From an uncultured Pseudomonadales bacterium (GTDB lineage Bacteria > Pseudomonadota > Gammaproteobacteria > Pseudomonadales > Azotimanducaceae): a stretch of DNA of 64,000 nt. Shown here piece by piece: positions 50,455-60,568 of the stretch (position 1 is its first letter; each line of letters begins with the position of its first letter). The notes beneath the pieces were generated by a model. That model was not told where the DNA came from, ran no database searches, and saw only the letters and a list, made by a program, of their open reading frames with translations. The stretch lies in assembly GCA_937921865.1 (NCBI GenBank), contig CAKZWF010000004.1, positions 1 through 64,000 of the forward strand. Reading direction: 5' to 3'. Position numbers and translations under genes: made by a program.

Positions 50455-50681
50455 ATTTGCTTGCAAGTCCGGACTTGCAAAATTTCCGGCATGCAAGCAA
50501 GGTAAAGCTGATTCGCTACGCGGAGTGAGGTATATGGCCGCATGGAAGCCATGAAAGCCTGAGAACGTGGACGACGGCGTATAAAGCTGAGTAGAAATTA
50601 ACGTAGCCTTGCGACGAAGAGGTCGCAAGGCTAAGACGAGTCCTGATGATTAGGGCTGCGAACCAGATAGAGGCATTATCT
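50455..50681 (+). promoter_or_regulatory. clpP-clpX intergenic region with nested palindromes
   Basis: This 227 bp gap contains a perfect 20-bp palindrome TTGCAAGTCCGGACTTGCAA (50461-50480), a 9-bp inverted repeat TTGCTTGCA/TGCAAGCAA that encloses part of it (50457-50465 and 50492-50500), and a separate perfect 11-bp hairpin AGCCTTGCGAC/GTCGCAAGGCT (50605-50632). No T-run follows any of them. No gene is seen. Confidence 0.75.
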
Positions 50682-51962
50682 ATGTCGGATGAAAGCGGTA
50701 AGGGCGACGACTCAGGCAAGCTCCTGTACTGCTCTTTTTGTGGTAAGAGCCAGCATGAGGTCAGAAAGCTGATCGCGGGCCCGTCTGTGTTCATCTGCGA
50801 TGAGTGCGTCGAACTTTGTAACGACATTATCCGTGAAGAAGTTACCGAAAGCGGTGCAACAAAAGAAAGTGATCAGCTGCCTGTACCGCGCGAGATCAAT
50901 GACATTCTTGATGAATATGTCATTGGTCAGGAGCATGCTAAAAAAGTACTTTCTGTGGCTGTTTACAATCACTACAAACGGTTGAACTACACCGGTAAGA
51001 AAGACGAAGTCGAACTGTCGAAGTCAAACATACTGCTGATTGGTCCAACTGGTAGCGGTAAAACGCTGTTGGCTGAAACGCTTGCCCGGCTGCTCGATGT
51101 GCCATTCACGATTGCAGATGCCACCACGCTCACTGAAGCGGGCTATGTCGGTGAAGACGTCGAGAACATCATTCAGAAGCTGCTTCAGAAGTGTGACTAC
51201 GACGTCGAACGAGCTCAGGTCGGCATTGTCTATATAGACGAAATCGACAAAATTTCCCGAAAGTCTGACAACCCGTCGATAACCCGGGATGTATCTGGTG
51301 AGGGCGTACAGCAGGCTCTGCTCAAATTGATCGAAGGTACTGTCGCGTCGGTTCCACCCCAGGGCGGACGTAAACATCCTCAGCAGGAGTTTCTGCAGGT
51401 AGATACCTCGAAGATTCTGTTTATCTGTGGCGGTGCGTTTGCCGGCCTCGATAAAGTCATCAATGACCGGTCCGAAAAGTCCGGTATTGGCTTCGCGGCT
51501 ACCGTAAAGGGTGAAGAAGATCGTAAGTCTATCGGTGAAACCTTGCGCCGTATTGAACCCGAAGATCTGATTCACTACGGCCTGATCCCGGAATTTGTCG
51601 GCCGGTTACCTGTGGTCGCTACTCTCGATGAACTCGACACCGAAGCGCTGGTCAGAATCCTTACCGAACCCAAGAACTCGCTGACCCGTCAGTACTCGAA
51701 ACTGTTCGAGATAGAGGGCGTTGAGGTTGATTTCCGCGAAGATGCATTGCGAGCCGTCGCGCAGAAAGCCATGGATCGGAAAACCGGAGCGCGCGGCTTG
51801 CGGTCGATTCTCGAAGCGGTGCTGCTCGATACTATGTACGACCTGCCATCGACAGAATCGGTGACCAAAGTGGTTATTGACGAAAGCGTCATCAAAGGCG
51901 AAAGCGAGCCAATGCTGATGTACGAGAACGTCGACAAAGCCCAGGCCGCACCCAAAGACTGA
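50682..51962 (+). CDS. clpX: Clp protease ATP-binding subunit ClpX
   Basis: AAA+ unfoldase feeding ClpP. The N-terminal zinc domain is YCSFCGKSQ...[10 protein letters not shown]; Walker A is [12 protein letters not shown], Walker [11 protein letters not shown]; the pore and IGF regions are in place. ATG 50682 ([10 protein letters not shown]) gives 426 residues; the track ORF starts 12 codons earlier. Confidence 0.97.
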   Translation: MSDESGKGDDSGKLLYCSFCGKSQHEVRKLIAGPSVFICDECVELCNDIIREEVTESGATKESDQLPVPREINDILDEYVIGQEHAKKVLSVAVYNHYKRLNYTGKKDEVELSKSNILLIGPTGSGKTLLAETLARLLDVPFTIADATTLTEAGYVGEDVENIIQKLLQKCDYDVERAQVGIVYIDEIDKISRKSDNPSITRDVSGEGVQQALLKLIEGTVASVPPQGGRKHPQQEFLQVDTSKILFICGGAFAGLDKVINDRSEKSGIGFAATVKGEEDRKSIGETLRRIEPEDLIHYGLIPEFVGRLPVVATLDELDTEALVRILTEPKNSLTRQYSKLFEIEGVEVDFREDALRAVAQKAMDRKTGARGLRSILEAVLLDTMYDLPSTESVTKVVIDESVIKGESEPMLMYENVDKAQAAPKD

Positions 51963-52120
51963 ACCGAAGTTCACAGGTCTTGCGCCTGCCCGGTGCGGTT
52001 ACATCTTCCTGTATAAGCCTGGACAATGTCTGGCTGGTGTTCCGCCTTGGATAATCCGAAGGTGGCCAACACAAAGCTGATGTGTTTCCGGCATCTGGCG
52101 CAGACAACTTTGGAGGCAAT

Positions 52121-54553
52121 TTGATAACCAACGTACCAGTCTTACCGCTTCGCGACATGGTGGTTTATCCGCACGGCGTCCATCCGCTGTTTGTTGGCAC
52201 CGAAAGTTCAATTTGCGCTCTGGATCAGGCAATGGCCGATGACAAGCAGATCCTGCTGGTCGCCAAACGTGATGCCGAAGTTGAACTTCCCGAGGCCGGT
52301 GACCTTTTTCCGATGGGTACTGTTGCCACTGTGCTGCAGTTGCTGAAATTGCCCGATGGAACGGTCAAGGTTCTGGTGGAAGGTGGGCAGCGAGCCAAAC
52401 TGCACGAGTTGAAAGCAGACGCAGAGTTTCTGACTGCCGAAGTGGAAACGGTTACTGAACCACAGGTGGACGCGCGGGAATCAGAAGCGCTGGTGCGAAC
52501 CATCATGGGCCAGTTCGAACAATACATAAAAGTCAGCAAGAAAGTCCCCCAGGAAGTTTTGTCGTCGGTTTCGAGCATTGATGATCCCGGTCGCCTTGTT
52601 GACACTATTTCAGCCCAGTTGTCTCTGAGCATCGAAGACAAACAGTCGGTTCTCGAGTGTGTCGAGCTCAAAGCCCGTATAGATCTTCTGCTCGGGTTCA
52701 TGGATACAGAAGTTGATGTCTCTCAGATGGAAAAGCGCATCCGGGGACGGGTGAAGAAGCAGATGGAGAAGAGTCAGCGCGAGTACTACCTGAATGAGCA
52801 GATGAAGGCTATTCAGAAGGAACTCGGTGATCTTGACGAAGCACCGAATGAACTCGAAGAGCTGAAAAGCAAAATCGATGACAGCGGCATGGGGAAAGAA
52901 GCCAAAGACAAATCGCTTGTTGAACTGGGCAAACTCAAGCTGATGTCGCCCATGTCTGCTGAGGCAACCGTAGTCCGCAGCTATCTCGACTGGATGGTCG
53001 GTATGCCGTGGAAGGAACGCAGCAGAGTCCGCAGAGATCTGGCAAGCGCTCAGAAGATTCTTGATGAAGACCATTATGGTCTGGAAGACGTCAAAGACAG
53101 AATCATCGAGTACCTGGCGGTGCAGGCCCGGGTAAAGAAAATGAAGGGCCCCGTGCTCTGTCTTGTGGGTCCTCCCGGCGTGGGTAAAACCTCACTGGGC
53201 GAAAGCATCGCACGTGCTACTAACCGTAAGTTTGTTCGTATGGCACTTGGTGGTGTTCGCGATGAAGCGGAAATCCGGGGACATCGACGCACCTATATCG
53301 GGTCGATGCCAGGAAAAATCCTGCAGAAGATGGCCAAGGTCGGTGTTCGGAACCCGCTGTTTCTGCTCGACGAGATCGACAAGATGGGGATGGATGTCCG
53401 CGGTGATCCGGCCAGTGCTCTGCTGGAGGTGCTCGACCCGGAGCAGAACAATACCTTTAACGATCACTATCTGGAAGTCGATTACGATCTTTCGGACGTG
53501 TTCTTCATCTGTACTTCCAATTCGATGAATATCCCGGCTCCGTTGCTTGATCGGATGGAAGTGATCCGGCTGCCTGGATATACCGAAGATGAAAAGCTGA
53601 ACATTGCCCGGCGCTACCTGGTGCCGAAACAGATCAAGCAGAACGGTCTGGCGAATGAAGAACTCGAGGTGACCGACGGCGCGTTGATGCATCTGGTTCG
53701 TTACTACACGCGTGAGGCGGGAGTACGGGGTCTAGAACGGGAAATCGCCAAGCTGTCCCGTAAGGTTGTTAAACAGACGTCGCTCAAGCTCAGTGGTAAA
53801 CGCTCGAAGTCTGCTGCGAAGTCGGAACCTGTCGTGATTACGGAAGATTCGGTTGAGGCATACAACGGGGTGCGCAAATTTTCCTACGGACTCGCCGAAG
53901 AAGAAAATCAGATTGGAATTGTGACTGGTCTGGCCTGGACTCAGGTGGGCGGTGAATTGCTCAGCATCGAAGCCGTGGCAGTTCCCGGGAAAGGTCGTCA
54001 GACCAAGACCGGATCGCTCGGCGATGTGATGCAGGAGTCGATCCAGGCAGCAATCACCGTGGTTCGCAGCCGTTCCGAAGTGCTTGGTATCCGCAAAGAT
54101 TTTCATGACAAGTTTGATCTGCACTTTCACGTACCCGAAGGGGCGACGCCGAAAGATGGCCCGAGTGCGGGCATCGGGATGTGTACGGCTCTGGTGTCGG
54201 TGCTTTCGGGTATTGCTGTGAGGGCTGACGTGGCGATGACCGGCGAGATCACGCTGAGAGGGCAGGTGCTGCCGATCGGTGGGCTGAAGGAAAAACTGCT
54301 GGCCGCGCAGCGGGGTGGAATTAGGACCGTCATCATTCCTGATGAGAATGAGCGGGACCTCAAAGAAATCCCGGATAATGTCAAAGCCGATCTGACCATA
54401 GTGCCGGTGAAATGGATCGATGAGGTTTTACAGATCGCTCTGGAGCGGATGCCGGAACCCCTGGTTGGGGAAGTTGAGCCTGGATCCGAAGAGGTCCAGA
54501 CGTCCTCAGATGGCTCTCGTGACGACGGCGATATGGCCATCAGCCCGCATTAG
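52121..54553 (+). CDS. lon: ATP-dependent protease Lon
   Basis: Cytosolic AAA+ protease. The N-terminal substrate domain starts [15 protein letters not shown]; Walker A is [13 protein letters not shown]; the Ser-Lys dyad is in [11 protein letters not shown] and the downstream [13 protein letters not shown]. The track starts at GTG 52082, but GGAGG sits 4 bp before TTG 52121, which matches the usual Lon N-terminus; this gives 810 residues. A TTG start could limit expression. Confidence 0.96.
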   Translation: MITNVPVLPLRDMVVYPHGVHPLFVGTESSICALDQAMADDKQILLVAKRDAEVELPEAGDLFPMGTVATVLQLLKLPDGTVKVLVEGGQRAKLHELKADAEFLTAEVETVTEPQVDARESEALVRTIMGQFEQYIKVSKKVPQEVLSSVSSIDDPGRLVDTISAQLSLSIEDKQSVLECVELKARIDLLLGFMDTEVDVSQMEKRIRGRVKKQMEKSQREYYLNEQMKAIQKELGDLDEAPNELEELKSKIDDSGMGKEAKDKSLVELGKLKLMSPMSAEATVVRSYLDWMVGMPWKERSRVRRDLASAQKILDEDHYGLEDVKDRIIEYLAVQARVKKMKGPVLCLVGPPGVGKTSLGESIARATNRKFVRMALGGVRDEAEIRGHRRTYIGSMPGKILQKMAKVGVRNPLFLLDEIDKMGMDVRGDPASALLEVLDPEQNNTFNDHYLEVDYDLSDVFFICTSNSMNIPAPLLDRMEVIRLPGYTEDEKLNIARRYLVPKQIKQNGLANEELEVTDGALMHLVRYYTREAGVRGLEREIAKLSRKVVKQTSLKLSGKRSKSAAKSEPVVITEDSVEAYNGVRKFSYGLAEEENQIGIVTGLAWTQVGGELLSIEAVAVPGKGRQTKTGSLGDVMQESIQAAITVVRSRSEVLGIRKDFHDKFDLHFHVPEGATPKDGPSAGIGMCTALVSVLSGIAVRADVAMTGEITLRGQVLPIGGLKEKLLAAQRGGIRTVIIPDENERDLKEIPDNVKADLTIVPVKWIDEVLQIALERMPEPLVGEVEPGSEEVQTSSDGSRDDGDMAISPH

Positions 54554-54638
54554 TTCTGGGTTTCAACCGTTTTCGGTGCTTGCAGCGCCCAGGCGGTGTT
54601 GGTATAAATCGCCGCGAGCTTCAGGATATCGACGCACC

Positions 54639-54667
54639 GATCGCTTATTGAGTCAGCGATCTGTTTG
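54639..54667 (+). terminator. putative terminator after lon
   Basis: GATCGCT pairs perfectly with AGCGATC around a 9-nt loop and is followed by TGTTTG, a weak T tract. It lies about 85 bp after lon and before hupB. Confidence 0.5.
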
Positions 54668-54839
54668 AACTGGTGTTTTTGTCTGTGACAGACCTGCAGA
54701 AAACGCGCAAAAAATCAGCGCTGGCCATGCGGACTGACTACAGGGTTCATCGTCATACTGGCAAATGGACCAGAGCGAAACAGCCGGATCTGAGGTCGGC
54801 GTGGGATCCTGAGCGTATTTTATTAACGAGGGGCAGAGT

Positions 54840-55112
54840 GTGAATAAAACCGAACTGATCGACCGAATTGCAGAGTCTGCAGATATCTCCAAGGCATCCG
54901 CCGGAAGAGCTCTTGATGCAGCACTGGAAGCAGTCACGGATTCGCTCAAGCAGGCTGATCCGGTTGCGCTGGTAGGCTTTGGAACCTTTACGGTTCGCGA
55001 GCGTGCGGCACGAACTGGTCGTAATCCACAAACGGGTCAACCTATTCAGATTGCAGCGGCCAAGGTGCCTGCATTCAAACCAGGTAAAGCTTTGAAGGAC
55101 GCTCTGAACTAG
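54840..55112 (+). CDS. hupB: DNA-binding protein HU-beta
   Basis: A 90-residue histone-like protein that bends DNA. GTG start: [27 protein letters not shown], then [24 protein letters not shown], the HU DNA-binding arm. It follows lon as in most Gammaproteobacteria and is followed by a strong terminator. Confidence 0.97.
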   Translation: MNKTELIDRIAESADISKASAGRALDAALEAVTDSLKQADPVALVGFGTFTVRERAARTGRNPQTGQPIQIAAAKVPAFKPGKALKDALN

Positions 55113-55138
55113 AGCGCACTTCAATAGAAACGACCCCG

Positions 55139-55165
55139 GAAAAAGGCGCCTTCTGCGCCTTTTTT
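55139..55165 (+). terminator. rho-independent terminator of hupB
   Basis: AAAAAGGCGC and GCGCCTTTTTT pair around CTTCT, ending in six T. A textbook intrinsic terminator about 30 bp after the hupB stop. Confidence 0.93.
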
Positions 55166-55190
55166 CATAGATATACAGCTAGGAATTCCG

Positions 55191-57107
55191 ATGCTTCAGA
55201 AGCTACGCGATCAGACACAGAGCCTCTTTTTCAAGGTTCTGGTCGGCGCCATCATTTTCACTTTGGCTATTTTCGGGTTTGGCGCATTCAACCTGTTCAT
55301 GAATCCCGACCCGGCCCTGGCGAGCGTTAATGGAGAAGACATCAGGCAGAGCACACTGCTGCTGGAGAGCGATCGCGAGCGCCGACGGATTGCGCTCCAG
55401 GCAGGTGAAAACTTCGATCCAAGCATGGTTGACCCTGTGCTCCTCCAGCAGATGGTCCTGGATCAGCTGATCGCCCGTTCACTTTTGACTCAGGCCGCCA
55501 ATGATCTGGATATGGGCCCGAGTACACGACAGATCAACAGCGTTGTCACAGGTAATCCAAACTTTCTGGTTGATGGCAGATTCGATGAGAACGCTTATCG
55601 CAGCGTTGTACAGATGATGGGCTATGCTCCTCAAGATTTTCTTGAAACCACCGGCGAACTTCTGGTGCTGGATCAGTTGCGCAGAGGTGTTATCGACTCA
55701 GCTTTCATCACCGACTGGGAATTGCGCCAGAACGCGCGTCTACTCAGCCAGAAGCGTGACCTGGCATATCTGCCCTTTACCGTTGAGCAGTTTGCTTCCG
55801 GCATCGAAATAGAGGAAGAAGCGGTCGCCGTCCGCTACCAGGAGAATGAACGCGACCACATGACTGAGGAAAGCGTCGACGTTGAATATGTGGAGTTGGC
55901 CTGGACTGGACTGTTGGAAGACCCGTCCATCGAGGTTACCGAAGAGGACTTGCTTGCTGCCTACGAGGCTGACAAGGCAGCGAACCCTCCGGAAGAGGAG
56001 CGTGACGCAAGCCATATACTGCTGCAGGTAAATGATGAACGCAGTGCCGAACAAGCTGCTGAACAATTGCTGGAACTCAAAGGTCGACTCGAAGCGGGGG
56101 AGGCGTTTGCTGCACTGGCGGAGGAGTTTTCTGAAGACCCGGGTTCAGCCGCCACCGGCGGTAGTCTTGGCAGCATGCGCCCGGGCGTTTTTGTTCCGGA
56201 ATTTGAAGCTGCTCTGTGGGCGCTGGAAGAAGGCGAGTTATCCGAGCCGGTACAGACTGACTTTGGTTTTCATCTGATTCTGCTGAACAGTATTGATTTC
56301 GGCGAATACCCTGAGTTTGCCGAGGTCCGGGAAGAAATTGATCGCCGGCTGCGGCAAGTCCAGGCTGAGGGACTGTTCCTTGAACGATTTCGCGAGCTGG
56401 ACAGCCTGGCGTTTGAGCAGCCGGATTCGCTGGCAGGCCTCAGTGAAGGGCTGAGCCTGGAAGTCAGAACCGCCCAGGGTATTACCAGAGAAGCCGGCTC
56501 CGGAATTTTCGGCAATATCGAATTACGTGAGGCTGTGTTCACAGACGAAGTGCTGGAAAATGGTTTTAACAGCCCTGCGATCGAGTACGTCGACAATCGG
56601 GCCGTTGTGGCTCGGGTGAGCCAGCGCTATGAGCCCGTGTTGCGGCCGCTGGAAGAAGTCGCGGAAGCGATCACGGCCGAGCTTGTTCAGGAGCGGGCGA
56701 GGGCGGCTGCTCTGGATGCACAGACGGCCGCCCTGCTCCGGCTGCAGGCTGGTGAAAGCGTTACAGAAGTCGCCGACGATGTCGGTATTGCATGGCAGAC
56801 GGTCGAGCTGGCCCGCAGGAATCAGCCTGGAGTTCCCCGGGAAGTTGGCGATCTGGTCTTTTCGATGCAGCGTCCACCAGAGGGCGACAAGCTGATAGAC
56901 GCGACCGGTAATCTGGCCGGGGATCGTTTTCTGGTCACCGTGACCCGTGTGGTTGACGGTGATCTGGCGACGATGACTGAAAGCGAAATTGGCAGTGTGC
57001 GGGACCTGCTTGCCGGACGGTCGTCCAACGTAGACTTTGAAGGGTTCTACAATTCACTCGAAGCACAAGCATCGATATCCCGACCGGAGTTTGCGCTTCC
57101 GGAGTAA
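55191..57107 (+). CDS. ppiD: periplasmic chaperone PpiD (SurA/PpiC type)
   Basis: Inner-membrane-anchored periplasmic folding factor near the Sec translocon. It starts MLQKLRDQTQSLFFKVLVGAI with one membrane helix, then a SurA-like N-terminal domain, one PpiC parvulin domain (EERDASHILLQVNDERSAEQ... FAALAEEFSEDPGSA... VQTDFGFHLILL) and a helical C-terminal domain. The 638-residue length is normal. The location after hupB is conserved. Confidence 0.95.
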   Translation: MLQKLRDQTQSLFFKVLVGAIIFTLAIFGFGAFNLFMNPDPALASVNGEDIRQSTLLLESDRERRRIALQAGENFDPSMVDPVLLQQMVLDQLIARSLLTQAANDLDMGPSTRQINSVVTGNPNFLVDGRFDENAYRSVVQMMGYAPQDFLETTGELLVLDQLRRGVIDSAFITDWELRQNARLLSQKRDLAYLPFTVEQFASGIEIEEEAVAVRYQENERDHMTEESVDVEYVELAWTGLLEDPSIEVTEEDLLAAYEADKAANPPEEERDASHILLQVNDERSAEQAAEQLLELKGRLEAGEAFAALAEEFSEDPGSAATGGSLGSMRPGVFVPEFEAALWALEEGELSEPVQTDFGFHLILLNSIDFGEYPEFAEVREEIDRRLRQVQAEGLFLERFRELDSLAFEQPDSLAGLSEGLSLEVRTAQGITREAGSGIFGNIELREAVFTDEVLENGFNSPAIEYVDNRAVVARVSQRYEPVLRPLEEVAEAITAELVQERARAAALDAQTAALLRLQAGESVTEVADDVGIAWQTVELARRNQPGVPREVGDLVFSMQRPPEGDKLIDATGNLAGDRFLVTVTRVVDGDLATMTESEIGSVRDLLAGRSSNVDFEGFYNSLEAQASISRPEFALPE

Positions 57108-57143
57108 CGCAACCCAGCGCTATTCGCCGCGGGTTGTTTAGTC

Positions 57144-57200
57144 AGTCGCCGCCGGCTGTTGAATTAGTCGCCGCCGGCTGTTGAATTAGTCGCCGCCGGC
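57144..57200. repeat. 22-bp tandem repeat over the mltD 3' end
   Basis: AGTCGCCGCCGGCTGTTGAATT occurs at 57144-57165 and 57166-57187; a partial third copy at 57188-57200 is the 3' end of mltD itself. The copies therefore duplicate the last codons of mltD and its stop, outside the coding frame. Confidence 0.9.
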
Positions 57201-58730
57201 GACGTCCACGTAAAGCATCAGCGATTGGCCGGGCTGCAGGTAGTCGGTGGTGTTGAGTTTATTCCAGTCCGAAATATCCCGAATGCTGACGTTGAACTTG
57301 CTGGCAATACGTGCCAGCGAGTCGCCACGACGAACGCCGTAGCGTACCTTGCGGACAACGTTGTTGCTGGCGCTGGCTGTTCCGGGAATGACCAGCTGCT
57401 GACCAACTCTGAGCAGCTCTTTAGGGCCGACGTGGTTGGCGCGCATCAATTTGTTCATCGATACGTTGTGTGCCCGGGCGATTGTCCATAGAGAGTCACC
57501 GTTGCGGACAATGTACTTGGTGCCGCTGGTGCGGTCTGCCACAGGGTTTTCAAGGGCTGCGGCGGATTTCGGAATCAGCAGCGGCTGACCGGCTCGTATC
57601 GTGTTGCCGCGCAGTTTGTTGGCCTGGCGGAGGCTGGCGACGTCGGTACGATAACGCAATGCCAGTTCACTTAAGGTATCACCGCTGCCAACTTTGATTC
57701 TCAGCCACTGTACTCGATCCTGAGTCGGAATCGCGTCAATGCTTGCCTGTGCACCTTCCTCTATCGATTTAGGCACCAGCAGGTGGTGAGGGCCTCCAGG
57801 CGGGGTTGACCATTGGTTCAGGGCTGGATTCCATTGGTATAGAGTGCTGACCGGCAGCTGAGTAACTTCCGCTGCCACGCTCAGATCTAACTGTCCGCCG
57901 GTGGCAAGCACCTTGAATGGAATACCCGGCTGCAGTTCCGGCAGAGTTACCCCGTACTTTTCAGGGTTCGAAACCAGTTCGGATAGCGCCAGCAGTCTGG
58001 GTACATAAACACTGGTTTCTTTTGGCAGCTTGATTTCCCAGAAGGTCGCATCACCACCCTTGCGCCTCAAGGCACGGGCAACCCTGCCCTCACCGGTGTT
58101 GTAGCCCGCGAGCGCCAGTGACCAGTCATCAAATCGCTTGTTCAGGTATTCGAGGTAGTCCAGCGCGGCTTCGGTTGCGGCGACCGGGTCGCGTCTGCCG
58201 TCATACCACCAGTTTCTCTCCAGGCCAAAGCGTTTACCGGTTGCTGAAATGAACTGCCATAAACCCGCGGCGCCACCCGGTGAGAAGGCATAGGGATCGA
58301 GGGCGCTTTCAACGATGGGCAGCAGAGCAATTTCGCCGGGCAGATCTCTGTCAATCACCCGCTGATGGATATAACCCAGATACCGTTCAAGTCTGGCATG
58401 CAGATTGGGGAGGTATTGAGGGTGACGTTTCAGCCAGGCCAGTTCCTGCTGGACACGGCGATCGCTGACGTGGTGGTCAAGCCGGAAACTTTCGCGCAGA
58501 TTGCGCCACAGATCAGGCTTTTCAATGACTTTCAGTTCCGGCGCGATCATTGGAGCGGGTCGGCCTACCAGCGACGCTGGCGTCACAATCGTGGGCTTTT
58601 CGACGAGCTCAGGTCTGGTGTCCGAGCTCGCACATCCGGATCCGGTCGCTGAGAGAACAGCAATTGTGATGCCTGTCAGCAGACGACGTGAAATGGACTT
58701 GTTCTCAAGGACGGGTATTGGTTTCAACAT
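57186..58730 (-). CDS. mltD: membrane-bound lytic murein transglycosylase D
   Basis: Outer-membrane lipoprotein that cleaves peptidoglycan. The lipobox lies in SATGSGC at about residue 33. The SLT domain has the catalytic Glu in LPIVESALDPYAFSPGGAAGLWQF and later NTGEGRVARA. Three LysM repeats follow at the C-terminus, each with a GDSL or GDTL core (VGSGDTLSELALRY, VRNGDSLWTIARAH, VRRGDSLARIASKF). Length is 514 residues. Confidence 0.95.
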   Translation of the reverse strand: MLKPIPVLENKSISRRLLTGITIAVLSATGSGCASSDTRPELVEKPTIVTPASLVGRPAPMIAPELKVIEKPDLWRNLRESFRLDHHVSDRRVQQELAWLKRHPQYLPNLHARLERYLGYIHQRVIDRDLPGEIALLPIVESALDPYAFSPGGAAGLWQFISATGKRFGLERNWWYDGRRDPVAATEAALDYLEYLNKRFDDWSLALAGYNTGEGRVARALRRKGGDATFWEIKLPKETSVYVPRLLALSELVSNPEKYGVTLPELQPGIPFKVLATGGQLDLSVAAEVTQLPVSTLYQWNPALNQWSTPPGGPHHLLVPKSIEEGAQASIDAIPTQDRVQWLRIKVGSGDTLSELALRYRTDVASLRQANKLRGNTIRAGQPLLIPKSAAALENPVADRTSGTKYIVRNGDSLWTIARAHNVSMNKLMRANHVGPKELLRVGQQLVIPGTASASNNVVRKVRYGVRRGDSLARIASKFNVSIRDISDWNKLNTTDYLQPGQSLMLYVDVAGGD

Positions 58731-58867
58731 TTTGTTCTAGTTATCGCTGAAATGTTTATCGCTGATGCAGCTATCGACGAGTGGTCGATTGCTGGATCCT
58801 CTGTGGCTGAATTGTCTTTGTTGCCTGTTGACCCGATAGTGGTCAGAATCCTCTGGTACTTTGCGAT

Positions 58868-59683
58868 ATGTCCCCACACTTGGCAACTTCCTCCTCTGCA
58901 TCCTTGCATCGACTATCAGATTGGTTCCTTACCGGAGCTGGGAATCGCCTCGTTGAAGAACAGCTTCCCCATCTCGCCACCAGTGCCCGGCGCTTTCACG
59001 GCGATGCGCTGATGTGGGCAGGTTGCCAGACTCCGTTGCTGGATACCGTGAGCGGGTGCATGGTTCGCAATCACTTCAGGCTGGTCGAACCCGGCTGGTC
59101 GGATGCTGCAGGGGTGATGGCGGAAACAGCCGAAATGTCCTTATTTCAAGCGTCTTTGCGGGAAATTCCGCTACCGAATAACTCCCTCGATGCGATCATT
59201 CTGCATCACGCGCTGGAGGCCTGCGAGGATCCTCGTACCGCGCTTCGAGAGTGTGCCAGAGTGCTGACCGGCGGCGGGCGGCTCGTGGTGTGTGCGTTCA
59301 ACCCGCTGAGCCTTTGGGGCGCGCGGTCTCTGTATGGTCGAGTCCGTGATGACCGCTTCAGCGAACTGAAATTTGTGAACCCGTTCCGGCTGCTCGACTG
59401 GCTTACCGTGCTCGGTTTCGAACCCGAACCGGTAAAATATGTTGCCTATAATCTGCCCCTCGATCGGATAGCCAGCGATGCGGCCGTCTGGAGAGGTACA
59501 CGTCAAATCCTGGCGAAGCGGCAGTTACCGATTGGCGGTGCGTATGTTTTATCGGCCGTCAAAATTGCGCTTGCCGCGGGCGTTAGACAAACGCGTCTCC
59601 GGGACACCGCAGGCAAACTGGCACCGGTTGCGTATCCGAAAATGAGTGCATCAAGAAACTTGAAAGACGCTGAGCGACTGTGA
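58868..59683 (+). CDS. SAM-dependent methyltransferase (class I)
   Basis: A 271-residue protein of the Methyltransf_11 type. Recognisable parts are LPLPNNSLD-like (IPLPNNSLDAIILHHALE), the strand ECARVLTGGGRLVVCAFNPLSLWG, and FRLLDWLTVLGFEP. Position 1 of the fold (GxGxG) is degenerate, so the SAM site is not certain. In Pseudomonads a related methyltransferase lies near mltD, rnhA and dnaQ. The substrate is unknown. It is divergent from mltD. Confidence 0.75.
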   Translation: MSPHLATSSSASLHRLSDWFLTGAGNRLVEEQLPHLATSARRFHGDALMWAGCQTPLLDTVSGCMVRNHFRLVEPGWSDAAGVMAETAEMSLFQASLREIPLPNNSLDAIILHHALEACEDPRTALRECARVLTGGGRLVVCAFNPLSLWGARSLYGRVRDDRFSELKFVNPFRLLDWLTVLGFEPEPVKYVAYNLPLDRIASDAAVWRGTRQILAKRQLPIGGAYVLSAVKIALAAGVRQTRLRDTAGKLAPVAYPKMSASRNLKDAERL

Positions 59684-59763
59684 GCGCGCAACTGAACACC
59701 GGGCAACCGCACATACTGATGGAACGCACCGTGGAACCATTCACCGACGAGGCGATGAACTGA
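59680..59763 (+). CDS. 27-codon micro-ORF bridging methyltransferase and dnaQ
   Basis: From GTG 59680 it reads MSAQLNTGQPHILMER... to TGA 59761-59763. It starts inside the methyltransferase stop (GTGA) and ends on the dnaQ start (TGATG), so it tiles the gap exactly. It could couple translation of dnaQ to the upstream gene or be a remnant of a deleted gene such as rnhA, which sits here in relatives. No similarity to RNase HI is seen. Confidence 0.35.
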   Translation: MSAQLNTGQPHILMERTVEPFTDEAMN

Positions 59764-60512
59764 TGCGCCAGGTGGTGCTCGACACCGAAACGACGGGTCT
59801 GGAAGTCTCTGCCCAGCATCGAATCATCGAGATTGGTGCTGTGGAAGTGTTAGACCGTAAGTTCACGGGTAGGCAATTCCACAAGTACATCAATCCCCAG
59901 CGAGACATTGATGACGGGGCGTTTGAAGTTCATGGCATCAGCAGTGAATTCCTAAGCGACAAACCGGTCTTTACCGATATTCGCGATGAGCTGATGGAAT
60001 TTCTGCGGGGCGCTGATCTGGTCATCCACAACGCACCCTTCGATGTTGCGTTCCTGAATTACGAACTGTCACTGCTACCCGGTCGAACAGAGCGGATTGA
60101 GTCTGTCTGCGGGATTACCGACTCGCTGGCGCTTGCCCGGCATCGCCATCCTGGCCAGAAGAACAGCCTCGATGCGCTGTGTCGACGCTACGGCGTGGAT
60201 AACTCCGCCAGGAAGCTGCATGGAGCTCTGCTCGACGCGGAAATCCTTGCCGACGTCTACCTGCTGATGACCGGCGGTCAGACGGCTCTGTTCAGCGCGG
60301 AGGCAGCAGACGAAGGCAAGGCAGATATGACGCCGGCGATCCGCCTGGTCAGTGTCGATCAGCGCGAGCCGCTGAAAGTGATTTCAGCCAGCGCTGACGA
60401 ATGCGCGGCCCATGAGCAATGGCTCGATGAACTCGATCAGGCTGGGGATACTGGCAGCGTCTGGCGTGCGTTGTATGGATCGAAGGCGGAACAGGCTCCA
60501 GGTCCGGGCTGA
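59763..60512 (+). CDS. dnaQ: DNA polymerase III epsilon subunit
   Basis: Proofreading 3'-5' exonuclease. The DEDDh motifs are present: VLDTETTGLEV (Exo I), HNAPFDVAFLNYEL (Exo II) and KLHGALLDAEILADVY (Exo III). The C-terminal tail that binds the polymerase subunit follows. Length is 249 residues. ATG 59763 overlaps the micro-ORF stop. Confidence 0.95.
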   Translation: MRQVVLDTETTGLEVSAQHRIIEIGAVEVLDRKFTGRQFHKYINPQRDIDDGAFEVHGISSEFLSDKPVFTDIRDELMEFLRGADLVIHNAPFDVAFLNYELSLLPGRTERIESVCGITDSLALARHRHPGQKNSLDALCRRYGVDNSARKLHGALLDAEILADVYLLMTGGQTALFSAEAADEGKADMTPAIRLVSVDQREPLKVISASADECAAHEQWLDELDQAGDTGSVWRALYGSKAEQAPGPG

Positions 60513-60568
60513 TCATGCTGCGGACCGGGCTGCGATCGGATCCCGTTTTTGCGAGAACCGATTGGTGG

